This document shows positions 45,966 to 58,083 of a DNA stretch of 64,000 nucleotides, piece by piece. Position 1 is the stretch's first letter, and the number at the start of each line of letters is the position of its first letter. The notes under the pieces were generated by a model, which was not told the DNA's origin, did no database searches, and was given only the letters and a program-made list of their open reading frames with translations. The stretch comes from Micrasema longulum (taxonomy: Eukaryota > Arthropoda > Insecta > Trichoptera > Brachycentridae): contig JAGVSM010002677.1 in assembly GCA_022494885.1 (NCBI GenBank), positions 178,230 to 242,229 of the forward strand, given 5' to 3'. Made by a program: the position numbers and the translations under genes.

Positions 45966-48900
45966 ACTTTTCTCCTCTCGATTTCTTTTCCAGGATTTTT
46001 ACCGCCCGTACACAGACAAACAGCGAAAGAAAATATTCATTCAACGAGCGCTGGAGTCGAAGAATCTTTTTACAAAAACATAATCGTTCTGTAATCGTTG
46101 TAAGTTTTTAACGCCGACGAAATATGTCAGTGTGTCCGCAAACACCAAAGGAAGGTTCTGTTCTTATCATGCTCGCATTATAAATAAGTAAGTTACCAAT
46201 TTTACTCAAGTTCTTTGTATACCCCCGCTTGGAATACTTAAGATAGCTCAACTCGCACGTAGAAAGAAATAACGCGGCATAATGACAACCCTTTTTAGAA
46301 GAAATTCCCAGAATTTATTGTGTACGATAATTATTTTATACGGAATTCCTTGATTAGGTCCAATTGATCATAGCTCTTATGTGCTTATCATCTGGCGCAA
46401 CAAACCGGCTTCGTTAAAATATGTTTTTAACTAAGGATATTACCTATACGCTTACTGTGTAGCTTGATACTGTTAGTTTGAGTGATTTACCCACGTAGTA
46501 ATATACGACTGTAAAAGATTTTTTTTATTGACGTTACTTTGTGGAATTTCATTGTTATTGTATGAAGCAGGCTTGCCTACTAGAAGAACAAATACTATAC
46601 ATGACAGTATTGCCTTTTCCGGGCCTGAGGTTGGTATCTTTTATGTTTTCAATAACTTTTTTATTAATCATCATTTTGATTTTTTTTACATAATCCTATC
46701 CCTTAATGTCAAAAATGTTTCAAATCTTTTATTTTTAATTTCATCATTAAAATATTTTTCTGCGGAATTATTTTAATAATTTACATTTGTCTTTGCTTTC
46801 CTCCCGTGCAACACAGCAAACATTACAATTCATCGCTTTATAGTTTAATAATCTTTGATTTTATAATTGTCAGTTGGCACCTGTACTTTTTGCTATTTGG
46901 GAGCAAATTTCCAGCCAAAACCACATAAAAATCAGATTCTGTGCTGTTCATTTTACATGCATTCCCGCTCCTAACCCTCCGCGTTCCACCGCGCTAACAC
47001 ATAGCGAGATTTTCGATCAGTGTTGGTCAACGTGTGGCAGAGAGATCAGCGCTATGCCATATAGTATTTTATGAAAAATTGTATTAATTTAGCAGAAAAA
47101 TCAAAATATTATGAAACAGTTTTGAACCGTAACCGGCATAATGTTTTTTTTAATGTCGTATTTATAGCATTCCTGGTACCAAGGATTTTTTTCACCCACA
47201 ATGTCGATATGGTTAATCTTCGATTTGAATATGGCACAGAAAGCGGCTTGGTGGAATTTTAGTTACTTGTGAAAATAAATGAAAAAAACTAAAATAATGT
47301 TAAATGTGTAAAAATGTTAATTAATTTAAAAAAAAACAAAATAAATAGCTCTTACTTTTTTGCATGTTTAAAAGATTTTTGTGAACAGTAAAATAGTGTT
47401 CTTTGGTAGGTAGGAAGAAATTGCCTCAATGCACCAATATACAAATGTATACAAAGTGTACAAATAACCATTTAAAAAATCAAATTATAAGAAAAAGGTT
47501 GTATTACCCTTTTGTATTTGTCATTTCATTATTTAGGCTCTATTTTGATATTATTTTTTATTACTTTAAATTCTTGATATTTTTAGGAAATTTTCCGTAA
47601 AATTGTTTGTGTTTAGTTATAGATATGCAATGACCATCAAAAAAAAATTAAACATTTTTTATGACTAATGCTCTTCTTTTAATTTACTTTAGGCGTTGTT
47701 TATAGCATTCTCTCATAATACAACTCACGAATTCACAAGTTCCAGTTTGCTTGCAACGAAGTTTTTTGTCTTTCACGTTCACGAATAGTTTGTATGAATT
47801 CTTATATAGAAATGAACATCATTATTTTAAGTATTACATAATTTTAAATGCGTTGCACATTGTTTCTCATGACCGTAAAATTGTATTAATTTATTCTGTT
47901 AAATATTGTCTTCGTGTAACACGTGATCAAAATATGTATGAGTTATGCAATTGATCTTCTGACGCAGTCACTATGCAGTACTATGCAACTTTGAGTAATC
48001 ATCATGTTTTTTTTACATATCAATTTAAAAAATATATTTTTTCAGAGTGCAAGGTGGTGGATTTTAAACTTATTGCTTCTTAATTAATGTAAGAAATTTA
48101 TAAAAAAAGATGAAACCGCTCACTCTGGAATTGTCTACCCTGTTTAGTCGAATAAGTGCAATTCTTCAATTTTCCTTTGACTATTTATTATATGCACGTA
48201 CTTATGTAGGTATTATTTATAAGTATTTAATATTGGACTTCAATACAACAGTTTGAAGAAACTAGGCTGATCGTGTTAACGGGTAAATTGACTGTTTCCG
48301 TGTTATAATCTGTTAGCGAGAGTATTAATTCCAACGACTTTTCAAAACACTATAACTATCAACTTTAGAATCAGCAAAGCTGTCTAATAACTCTTACTCA
48401 GAACTTGCATTGAATCTAATAAATCTGTATTGAATAACGCTGTGATATCAATTTTCACCACATGAGTCACAGAATACTAGAAACTGTGGGAGTTGTGGTC
48501 TAATGGAGTTAAAGATTAAAATATTACTTACATGCATGATAAAATCATTGTTTCCACATTTTAAACAATAAAATATAAAAGTTTTGTATCTCTCTTTCTC
48601 TCCAGCTCGCTATCTTTGAACCTAGCGCGAAAAAGGAAACACCAAGGCGAAAGAAAAGCGAGGAGATACGTCAGCTCCATATCACGTGGACGCCTTTGCC
48701 CGGGTCGCGGGTCGTGAGTCGTGACTCCGAGTGACAACTGACTCCTTCTGTTTACGAGATAAGCGGGCCATAAAAACATGCCCCTCTTTCTTGTTTCTGG
48801 ATTCCTGATACTAAACCAATGGGCTCTTTAGAAAGTAGATACTTTTTACGAGCTTCTGTGAGTTACATATGCATCGTAAATATAATGTATTTTCGAAGAA

Positions 48901-49179
48901 AAGTCAATAATTATAAATATTCACTAAATAAATAATGCATTTTCTTCTTGTTTCAAATAATTCACATACATTTATTTTATTTTATAATGATGATGGATGT
49001 CCGAGCTTTTTATTGTGTGGCGGTTCCTTTGATGCCTGGATCTGCTTGATGCACTTTAAATACAATATTGATTGTTTATTGTACTAGCGTGGTCTTTTTT
49101 ATCTGCTAAGACATTCATTCTTAAACCCCCTTTTAAGGTTTAAAAAACAACTTTTAAAAAAATTATTGGAAATTTATAT
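45966..49179. other. 3.2 kb without a recognised gene; GC-rich patch at 48.6 kb
   Basis: Frames of 63-82 codons only, AT-biased. From 48600 to 48735 the base composition rises sharply in GC (GCCCGGGTCGCGGGTCGTGA), within a 72-codon minus frame (48561-48779) that I do not recognise. Confidence 0.45.
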
Positions 49180-49990
49180 TTGAAGCACTAACTTTGTGGT
49201 TGTCGTCATAATAAAATAAATGTAAAACCTCTTTGTATTTTACCACTTTCTTCTGACCGGTTTCAAAGATACTCGAGCTACTATATCAAGTTAAACTTTA
49301 TTAATAAATTCTTTCCTATTGATTTTTTTACAGTGATTTCAAAATATAACATTGATACATATTTATTTATGCTATAATTAGTTAGTTCATAACGTCTTAA
49401 GAACTAATATAAACTTTTAATAATATTACATTTTTTTATCAAAACTTCTCAACAAAATACTTTTCAAATTAATTTGAAATATTTTGATTTTTTCTATTTC
49501 CTTTATTTTATATGGAACTAATAAGTCTTTTTGCCATATGGTTCTTAAGATAGGAAGTGTTTAGTGGATACGTTCTTTAAAACTAGACAGGAGTGGACTA
49601 AATGAATTTTTTGAAAATACATTTTTTTCTTTATTACGAATCCCTTTTTTAATTTCTTAGATTTCCGAGTTGTCTAATTTATAGTATATTTATATATTTT
49701 TTTAAACAATATTTCCTTTCGTCCACTCAGGTCTAACTTTAAAGATCGTATCCATCTCACTTCAAACTTCCCATCTAAAGAACAACATGACAAAAATACT
49801 TGACTTATTGGCTTCATATATATATCGATATAATATTTAGAAATCACTGTAAAAAAAAAGGATAGAATCCATTAGTTAAGTGTACCTTGATAAAGAACCT
49901 CGTGTAGCTTTAAAACCGGTCGGTAGAAAAAAGAAGTTGTTAAAGACAAAGTCGTTTTATATTTATTTTATAATAATTATTATTGAGTTT
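49180..49990. mobile_element. foldback element, family D, complete copy with inner hairpin
   Basis: The left arm (GAAGCACTAACTTTGTGG ... TTCTGACCGGTTTCAAAGAT ... CTACTATATCAAG) is inverted at 49842-49990 (TTGATAAAGAACCTCGTGTA ... TTAAAACCGGTCGGTAG ... AAAGACAAAGTCGTTTTAT). Inside, a second inverted pair: GGATACGTTCTTTAAAACTA ... CAGGAGTGGAC at 49568-49600 against GTCCACTCAGGTCTAAC ... AAAGATCGTATCC at 49728-49765. About 810 bp, non-coding. Best copy for defining the family ends. Confidence 0.7.
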
Positions 49991-52900
49991 AATTAATTTT
50001 TGAAAGTGTCTGAATATTCTTGGGCAGTAACGTGCATATGACATAATGACATAAGTTCACGATGTCTATGGCTAACAAGTCAGCCGTAAATACACATTAC
50101 TTCGTACATTTATACCACATCTCATATAAAATACAGAGTAATTTTCCGAGTATTCTGTAAGTGCCTTACCCAGTCATCACATTTCATTAAATCCGGATTC
50201 CAATTAGTTACTAAGTGCTGGCTAATAACGTCGAACGGCCATTTATTTAACTTTTTACTATTTCTAAGTATAGGTATAATTCGCGTTCATTGATATTGAA
50301 GGTGGTTGTAATTTTCCTGGAACTGCTAATTGATTTGATAAAAGCGACGAATATTGCTGGATATTATTAGCAATACTTCAACTCTTCACATACAACTTTT
50401 AGTAAATTGCTGGTAGACTTAGCTAGAAATACGTTTTATCAAAACGCTGTAGAAAACACACAACTATATTTGAGAAGGTTCGATCTATATTAGTTTTGAT
50501 AGTGTCGGAAAGTTTACTATAATGCCCGCTAGTTTGTTATGTTGGATTCTCTGAATTCTGCGTATCACTTCCACTAATTCAATAATTATCGCCAAGGCGT
50601 TGGGAATCTCTAATTTTGAATATAGTTGAGTCATCTTGGTGCCTTTGTGGGATCGGCCGACGTGTTCGGAAGCCGTTCGAAAAAACGGTGGTCATTGACA
50701 ATGGCTATGGTCAGAGAAACCGATCGCCTGGCATGTCGGAACGATTTCTAGTCGTCTCGGATACTGATCGCGTAATTATCGCCAGTGTACTGAGATGGAT
50801 CTTTGGTCTCATTATTTCGTATGAGACACTGCTTTTCAACTGCACCTTAAACATTTCACTTCAATCTATTCAGAACTAGGGCATGTAGCGAGTTTCAATT
50901 ACCGGAAGCCTTTGATACCATCCGATAGAACTTTCGATGTTTTCATTATTGAAATGAATACTGACAGCCTATAGATTTTTTTAGCTATGATAAACCACTT
51001 TTACCTTGGGAATTGAGAAATTATTTTCTAATAAAATTCATTCAATCTTCGGTCGGTATTCGTGTTATATTTTGAGTACCACGAATTGGGTTGAATAAGT
51101 CGTAAAGCTTTTGGTTTTAACAATTAACCCATACCAATCTTTGGGAGTAAAAGTTATGTTGCCGAGTCTACCATTCCACTTAGCGTTATATCGTATTTCA
51201 CATGCTGAGAGGTCTTAAGTTCGTTTATATTCTTGACAAGCTTTGGAGATCAAACGCCAACCGGGGCTTCAACGGAAAACTTTCAAGAGTCCACAGTCAA
51301 AGAAAACTCGCCTAATTACAAGTCCTTATGCAAAAAGCCCCTAAGATAACGGTCGGCAGATAAGCTCTATTAGATCTCTGCGTGCGCGAACCTTTGACAA
51401 CTTGAAAAAACATTTCTTAGGATTGGTTAAAACCATTCGGTATTACCTAAAGGGATATTTTATGTTAACTGACGATACTTAGAATTATGTGAATATTTTT
51501 TCTCTCTCCTCGCTCTCCGTTTCTCTTAATTTTAACGAGTGGTAACTTTTAAGTTGAGATCACCATTGTACTTGAAATAATGGCACATCTTGATTTAATA
51601 ATTGCTCGCATTGTTTCATATGATTCATTGTTCTTGATTTTTATACCTGAGAACAAAAGAGATGATAAAGGTAAATATAAAAGTATGATCAAGGGAGTAT
51701 AATGAAATATAAGTAATTACACAATGTGACAAAAAATCTATGTTAAATTTAACGAGGACTTTTTCTTCTTAATGTCAATCGACCTTCTCAAAGCTTTAAA
51801 AATAAAATGTGAACATCTGAAAAAAAAAAAACATTACTAGAAATTTTATTTTCAATTAATATTTTAAAGTTATTTCTGTTTTTTTTTTACAGAGATTTTT
51901 GGTTTTTTTCTTCCGTGTAAGTTATTTAGATACATTTTTTATGTTTGATATTACTTTACAATATTTTAATAAACCTCTTTTTATGCGTACATTGTGTGCG
52001 TTGGGTAGATAAATAGTTTATGGATTAAGGAGATCGGTCCGTAAAATATGTCCTGATACCCCACATGGTCTGATTATCGTATCAGGATTTCAGAGGAATC
52101 GGGGAGGTAAGGGATTTTGTTGTGCCTGGCATAAGACACGCATCGCGTGCTGCCCCCTGAAAAGCTTCGATAAACCTTAATGGATGCCACGCTACCGTTA
52201 CCCCCCGGGACCCCTTTCAGTTTATTTTGTCCTGATAAATGATGCTTTCCGTTTAAAGTTATTAGGGTAACAGATTTCTTTATGCTGCCTATATACAGCT
52301 ATCGGCCCAGATGTTGTTTTATTTTATATTAAAACTCCTTGGAAAAATATCAAAGTACTTTCTTGGCCCTCTAGGTACAATTTTTCTGAAGCGTAGCATG
52401 TGGCGTTCGAAGTATGAAACTTTTTTATTGTATGTTTTAAGAATATATTTTGTACTCTACAAAGGATTAAAAACTTATCGCCGCTGAAGTAAATCTTCAT
52501 GTTCCTTTTATTTTTATATACGTTTTTTCAAAGTGGGTAGGTACTACGTCGCTAAGTTTTTAATACTCGTAAAACTGTTCCTTCATATTTATCACCTTTA
52601 CTTAATAGACTATTATTTATAATACGCACATATATTGAATTTGGTGATTGTTATATGTAAGTGGCGCGTATCTTTTTAATCCCGCAAAGGATTTATCTGG
52701 AAGGTTTAAGATAACCTAAATTCTCCATCTGTGAGGGCGTAAACTTAATTTATGTTTGAATCATCCCTTTATCGCTATTCCTAATTTAAGTTTGTGTATT
52801 TGGTAAAATAATTTGACACACAAACCTACTCACATTCGCGACTAATCCCGACCGCTGATTGCGTTTGCCTAATGCAAATTGTGTGTTTTCCCACGGCTAA

Positions 52901-54175
52901 ATTGTTTTTCATTCGGAAGGGATTCACCCTCTAGCTGAATCTGCGGTTCTAACAAAGCGTCCACAAACTTATACTCTTAACTACTTTACGAAAAGCGAGA
53001 TACGAGAGAAACCATATTTAATATGGAAACGTAACACTTAAGGATATAATTAATTTGTATGTACAAGATTTTGAGTATAAGTGTTAGTTAGTACATAGAG
53101 CGTTTAGTTGAAATTGAATCACGTCCAGAAGTGCTTTATATACAATCTAGCTTTTGAGTGAAAGCTTAATTCCAACAGGACCGCGTGTCTCTTTTCCTAA
53201 ACAACGCCTCTCGGTTGTTAGTTTAACGAGTGTCGGATGCTCGCGAAATGAGATTTAGTCTATCTCCTGAGACCTGCTGCCTCTTATGCTCTCCTGGTAC
53301 CCTGAAATTTGTTTCTCTATATTCTCCTCAGTGTCTCCACTTGTGTTAATACGACACGTACGGGATTAGCATTTGTATACAAACACACCTTCGCGAAATC
53401 GATGTTTAAACGTATTAGCATAATGAGACATTTTAATTACGCCTCGTGTTATTATCGGTACGTTTAAAGAAAACAAAGTATTCCTTGTTTTGTGTGGTTT
53501 GTTAATGTCGTTGTTTATGGAGGCATTATTTGATATTAAATGCACGAGTCGGTGTTTATGATTGTTTAATATTCCTTTGAGTTAGCCGGACTTTAATTTA
53601 GTGACGTCCATCCGTCGGAATACCACTCAAAGTCTATTGATTTCCTTCAGGAACACTTGCGCTCTATACAATGCGTTTCCTTCTTTGGTACGCGCACATG
53701 TCGCCGCATACAATTTGTGTGTTTTACGGGTCACTAAATAATTGTGCTTACTATCCTATTTTCCTGATACAAACATTAAATATAAATCATAATATTTAGA
53801 TTTTGTTATAACTTTTCCTACAAATGTTTGAAACAATTACGACACAATTAAATATCTTATATCTTAAAATAATTCAACTGTATTGCACAAATTAAAAAAA
53901 AAAACGACTTTTCTTATTACATTGAGAAACTCGTTACAGGCATTTCTTTAGGATTTCTAAAAATTCTATTCACTCGGTCATAATCCTTAATCGCGCCTAT
54001 TTTACCATATAAAGGACGCAACACAATAAAGCCGTTTACAGAATAATGTGCCAACTCCTTCGTAATCTTTTTTTATTTTTTAAATAATTATTTGCGTTCT
54101 TATGATGAACCCAAATATTTGATTTTGAGGGCCATTTTCAACGAGTTGTAAATAACTCACTAGTAAAAAATGGGA
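49991..54175. other. 4.2 kb without a recognised gene or repeat
   Basis: The longest frame (50616-50879, 87 codons plus) has no recognisable domain. No tRNA-like boxes or clear inverted repeats were found. Confidence 0.5.
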
Positions 54176-54262
54176 TCAAGTTAGGGTAGAGTGGGATTCG
54201 AACCACGGACCTGAGCCGTGAGTCCGAGACACTAGCCACGGGACCACAATCCGATCAATTGG
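54176..54262 (-). mobile_element. tRNA-derived SINE head, family V, copy 2 (best preserved)
   Basis: Minus strand: TTGTGGTCCCGTGGCTAGTG (A-box-like TGGCTAGTGTC), TCTCGGACTCACGGCTC, and CCGTGGTTCGAATCCCACTC (B box GGTTCGAATCC in a T-arm). Copies at 17493, 59206 and 62019. Confidence 0.75.
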
Positions 54263-55140
54263 CAGAACCTTGCCTCTCACCAGTAACATTACCCATGGAA
54301 ATGTTTTTATATTACTAACCGTTTTGTAAAGTTCGCATGTCATACAAAAATTTAAAAAAAACAATGTCTTAACCAATTTTCATTTAAATCAAATAGGGCG
54401 ATTATTTTCCTTGGGATATATTTTTTCACGCCTAAATTCAGTGTCTTGGTCCCATAATTTTATTATGTTACTATACTAGTATTTTACAAAATATTGTATA
54501 TTTGTGCAGTCGAATTATGAATATAAAATCTCTACGGTATTATATTTAAACATTAAATTGAACTTGTGCCTTAATGCCTTGTGACTATTCTCAGTATCCG
54601 CTTTGTGAACTAAAAAGCTCTGAGAAAATATCCGTTTATTTTCTGAAATCCTCCTCTCCTCTTGCCGACGCCACCGCCGCCTGCTTCACGTCAACCTTCT
54701 CTGACCCCTTTTAAAGATGACGTCTATTATAAAAGAATTCCTCGCCACGTTAAAAATGAAGGAAATATCTGGTGACCCCATGTCGTCTTCCAAACAGTTG
54801 TATATCGCTTAGGAAAAATGTAACTTTTTAGTTACTAATACAGTTTAGCTTGTATTTCGTAAAATATTTTTTAATACATTCATTTATTTCATTTAACACT
54901 GAGTCGTATAGACTTCAGATAGTGGTTCTTTTTTATGGTTTACGAATAAGATTTTGGTTTCCATAATGGACTTCTATAGTACATTGAATTTAAGTTATTA
55001 TTATTATTATTTTTATTTTTTTGCACCACAACAGGCCAGTTGTAGTATTGGGCACCCTCGGGTCCTAGTTAACCTAAACATTACTTCCCTTAAGAAATTT
55101 ATTATGTACTATGTACTAACTCAATATTTTTTACAAAACT
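54263..55140. other. no gene recognised
   Basis: AT-rich; nothing supported. Confidence 0.45.
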
Positions 55141-55455
55141 AGTGAATGCTCAACAATGTTTTAAGCATGTCCAAATGCTTGTAGACTGGCTGGATTTTCT
55201 CCCTTGGGAGTTGTTCATTTTTTAATTTGTCGCAACAGAGAGGGAAAACATTTTTCAAAAGTCAACAGATGGATGAGTTGAGGAAATGTGGATGTTCAAA
55301 CATAGGCAGAATGTTAAATGTTACAAAGTGTGTAAAGTGGCCACTCAAACCAGTCAATGACAGGTCATAAGCCCTGTAAATGCCTAGACTTCCATATTCC
55401 TTTCTCAAAAAATGTTTTTCCTCTCTGTTGCAACAAATTTAAACAGTGAATGCTC
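55141..55455. mobile_element. element H copy with 11-bp target duplication
   Basis: The direct repeat AGTGAATGCTC occurs at 55141-55151 and 55445-55455. The 293 bp between start AACAATGTTTTAAGCATG (the outer end of H) and finish CTCTCTGTTGCAACAAATTT. Relative to the two-armed copy at 17598-17928, the outer part of the right arm is missing exactly at the duplication. One-sided truncation plus a variable-length duplication resembles a retroelement more than a cut-and-paste MITE. Confidence 0.75.
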
Positions 55456-55829
55456 TATCAAATTAGCAAGAAATCAGTGATTACTACTCCGCCTTTTCAC
55501 AAAAACATATTTCTGTATCGAATGCAAGCCTTTAAACAATCATAAATCTGTTTCGGTTTTTATTTCCAGTAGCACTGAACTTCGTCGTTAATAAAATAAT
55601 ACATGTAACATAAAAGCAAACTCAATATCTTGTAGAGCAGAACATGTTCTTGTGAAGGGGTAGTTTTTGCTTGTTAATCGTAATAGATATTATTGTTTTT
55701 TATTTGAAACTTTCTTAAGAGCCTGACTCTTTTTTGGCAAGTTCAACCTGACTAGTGTTTTTTTTATATATATTTACCCTCACGGTTTTTTTAAAAGCGG
55801 TATTTTATTATCATTTAATAACTGGATGG

Positions 55830-55922
55830 AAGGACGGCTGCAGCTCAGCATCTCAGGAATCTCCTTTTAGTCGATAACAGAACAACCGATCTAAACTGAG
55901 AAGAAGAAGAAGAAGAAGATTT
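55830..55922 (+). repeat. (GAA)n-ended scrap, possible LINE/SINE 3' end
   Basis: TTTAGTCGATAACAGAACAA ... CTGAGAAGAAGAAGAAGAAG. The GAAGAA run resembles the 3' end after the RTE-like tail at 39015-39036. No coding similarity was visible. Confidence 0.35.
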
Positions 55923-56104
55923 GATCATCATTTATGAGACACTATTTCTGATAACTTTACGGCAGGAATTAAATACGTTTAGCGCATTAAACGCTAAAAT
56001 GTGAGTTGAGTAATAAATACAAAGATATATTTTTTATTGAATCGGCATTCACTTCATAACACTTCACGATGAATTATTTTAAAAACGTTGTTCTTATAGT
56101 TTTT

Positions 56105-56290
56105 TTTAAAAACCAGTTAGGGTTATATAAGAAATATTTTATTTTCTAGTCATATAACATCTCGTCTGATTAGTGTAGTCATTGTGTGCCTTTTCAGGTT
56201 GAATTTGTCTCCAGTGTATTTTTTTAAATACTAATATAAGTCATGTTATTGTTTAAATTCACTGTATAGTATTTTTGACTGCACTAGTTT
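56105..56290 (-). pseudogene. LINE reverse transcriptase C-terminal tail, family G copy 3
   Basis: The minus strand reads SKILYSEFKQ, stop, HDLY, stop, YLKKYTGDKFNLKRHTMTTL, then stops. It aligns with the intact tail at 1745-1990 (SKILHNGLKHYNDLPYYLK ... TGAKFKINLKKRMMT) and shares the stretch after the tail (CTTATATAACCC against CTTATATACCCC) with the copy at 2996-3410. Several in-frame stops show it is inactive. Like copy 1 it has a family F MITE a few hundred bp away on the same side. Confidence 0.68.
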
Positions 56291-56480
56291 TTTTTTATTT
56301 TTGTAATACAAAGTTACTCACACAATGCCGAAATAATTGTTGAAAATCTTTTTTTTTATTCTTGACAAGTTTTACCTTACAGTAATACTTACAATTTTTC
56401 TAAAATATTTATGAAACATGACACTCAGTTTGTAAATGAAAAATAGTAAATACCTACTCATATTTAATTTAAGTTATCTT

Positions 56481-56593
56481 GGGCCTTACTTAAACCCGGT
56501 GTAAAGTTACGCTCAAGTTAAGGATGATATTCCCATCCGTATTCTACCACTATGCCTAGGCGTAACTTTATACCAATTTTTCGAGTAAGGCCC
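56481..56593. mobile_element. small TIR element (MITE), family F copy 2
   Basis: Ends GGGCCTTACTTAAACCCGG and TTTTTCGAGTAAGGCCC are inverted, with a further inner pair GTAAAGTTACG against CGTAACTTTATAC. Length 113 bp. The interior ATTCTACCACTATGCCTAGG matches the element at 2178-2335. Confidence 0.68.
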
Positions 56594-57200
56594 CTTATCG
56601 TATTGCAAATGATATAGTATAGTTGAATATCTGTTCTTGAATATACAAAGGTGGAATAAATGCGCGCTTGTGTTTAAGTTAACTTGTAGACCTATCCTAC
56701 ACTATCATAAACATCCCGAGACTGCAACAGCGGTGCGGTGCTACGTATGTCTTGCATATCAACAACCCCAGGTTCATTGCCCATCGTTAAGTCTAATTGC
56801 GATTAACGTGCAGAAGAACCATTTAACTGCATACTCTATGTATCTCCAGCTTGTTATAAAACTTTTTATCTCAAAGTTGAGTGTTGTTTCCGAGGGAACA
56901 TTCAGCGCACTACGGTATACATCTTGACTTTTCATTTTATTTTTATACTTCGCAAACTTCATGCAGTGCATGTTATACTGATTTCCTGCAAACTTTCAAC
57001 GGGTTACTTTGCTTCACTCACACGTGTACTTTATATAACACCATTCAAATACTTTTAAATAAGTATACATAATTCGTTAAGCTTCATCGCCTTACATATT
57101 TAGCTCGAACTGTACACTAATAATTGAGCTTTTAATCATTTTGTTAAAACTACTCCAAATTAAAATTTTAGATACTTTCAGCGTGTCCTTTATTTAAAAG
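56594..57200. other. no gene recognised
   Basis: Overlapping 63-96-codon frames on both strands without a domain. Confidence 0.45.
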
Positions 57201-57683
57201 AAAATAAATCCTGGAGCTCAATCACAGATGGCTATCGACATGCTAAAAAACGTGCTAAGTATTTGAGCGATCACCACGAACAATCATGAACACGCTGAAG
57301 TTAAAGCGGTCGCATTGCAAAACGCCATAGATAAGTTCCGTATCCGTAGTCCGTGGTCAAACGTCAAATCAAAAAAGTCAACACGCGTGTAATCTCGTGC
57401 CGGTTTGTTATTTCGTTTTCAAGTTACAAACAATTACTATGGCGACTGCTTTTCTTAACATTTGGCTTGCCGACCGCCGGCTAAATGCATCGAGAAAAAT
57501 TGAAAGAAGGCGTGTGCGAGATTTAACCAATCCTCTTGAACTGACCGAAGTTGAATTTCGTTTTGTAACGCGACCGCGATAACTTCAGCGTGTTCATGAT
57601 TGTTCGTGGTGATTGCTCAAATACTTAGCACGTTTTTTAGCATGTCGATAGCCATCTGTGATTGAGCTCCTGACATTTATTTT
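57201..57683 (+). mobile_element. Harbinger-derived foldback element
   Basis: The left arm 57201-57324 (AAAATAAAT, GGAGCTCAATCACAGATGGC ... GTGCTAAGTATTTGAGCGAT ... AACACGCTGAAGTTAAAGCG) is inverted almost perfectly at 57559-57683. The ~235-bp centre carries the start of a HARBI1-like coding sequence. The right arm therefore looks like an inverted copy of the element's own 5' region, replacing the rest of the gene. TWA target duplications could not be placed with certainty. The first base of the 2.8-kb tandem duplication (57601) lies inside the right arm. Confidence 0.7.
57439..57582 (+). pseudogene. PIF/Harbinger (HARBI1-like) nuclease N-terminal fragment
   Basis: ATG at 57439 opens a 47-codon frame: MATAFLNIWLADRRLN, then RKIERRRVRDLTNPLELTEV and EFRF. 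'R-x-x-R-D-x-x-NPLEL-x-x-x-EF' is the conserved N-terminal block of HARBI1-type transposases, ahead of the DDE nuclease. After EFRF the reading enters the inverted arm at 57559 and stops at 57580-57582. The catalytic domain is entirely missing, so no activity is possible. It could also mark the first exon of a formerly longer element. Confidence 0.65.
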
Positions 57684-57780
57684 GCTTTATGAAAGCATAC
57701 ACATTCAACTCGTCCTTAACTTGTATCTTTTCCATAATATATTAGGTCATATAATAATACACATTCACAATTGCTTTTTC

Positions 57781-58083
57781 TTTTTCTTTCTCTAACTCAT
57801 ACGGTATCCATGCGGCTGGACTGTGGAATCATCTCCCATCCACTATCAAAGATGTTAATACTCTATCTCTATTTAAATCACGTCTGAAGAAACATCTACT
57901 TTCTCTTTGTAATTTATCCTCCTTTCTCTTTCCTCTTTCCTCTTTATTCCCTTTTCTCATTGAGTACAAGTATGGATTTAAAGTAATTTACAAACAAATT
58001 CTGATATTTCTATTTCTATTTTTGTATGTCTTCAGCTGTTTTACTTTATTTTCTATTGAGGACATTTTGAATCTTAAATGATA
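57781..58083 (+). pseudogene. LINE reverse transcriptase C-terminal tail, unit 1 of duplication
   Basis: The frame reads SNSYGIHAAGLWNHLPSTIK, DVNTLSLFKSRLKKHLLSL, then a long T/C-rich hydrophobic extension that stays open to TGA at about 58083. 'HAAGLWN-x-LP ... FK-x-x-L/LK-x-x-L' is the extreme C-terminus of CR1/Jockey-group LINE polymerases. In unit 2 the frame stops right after LLSLP, and that is the likelier original end. The extension here would come from a small insertion/deletion in the T/C run. A relative is at 9072-9470. The 3' UTR ends near AATGATATAAATAATAAA. Confidence 0.75.
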
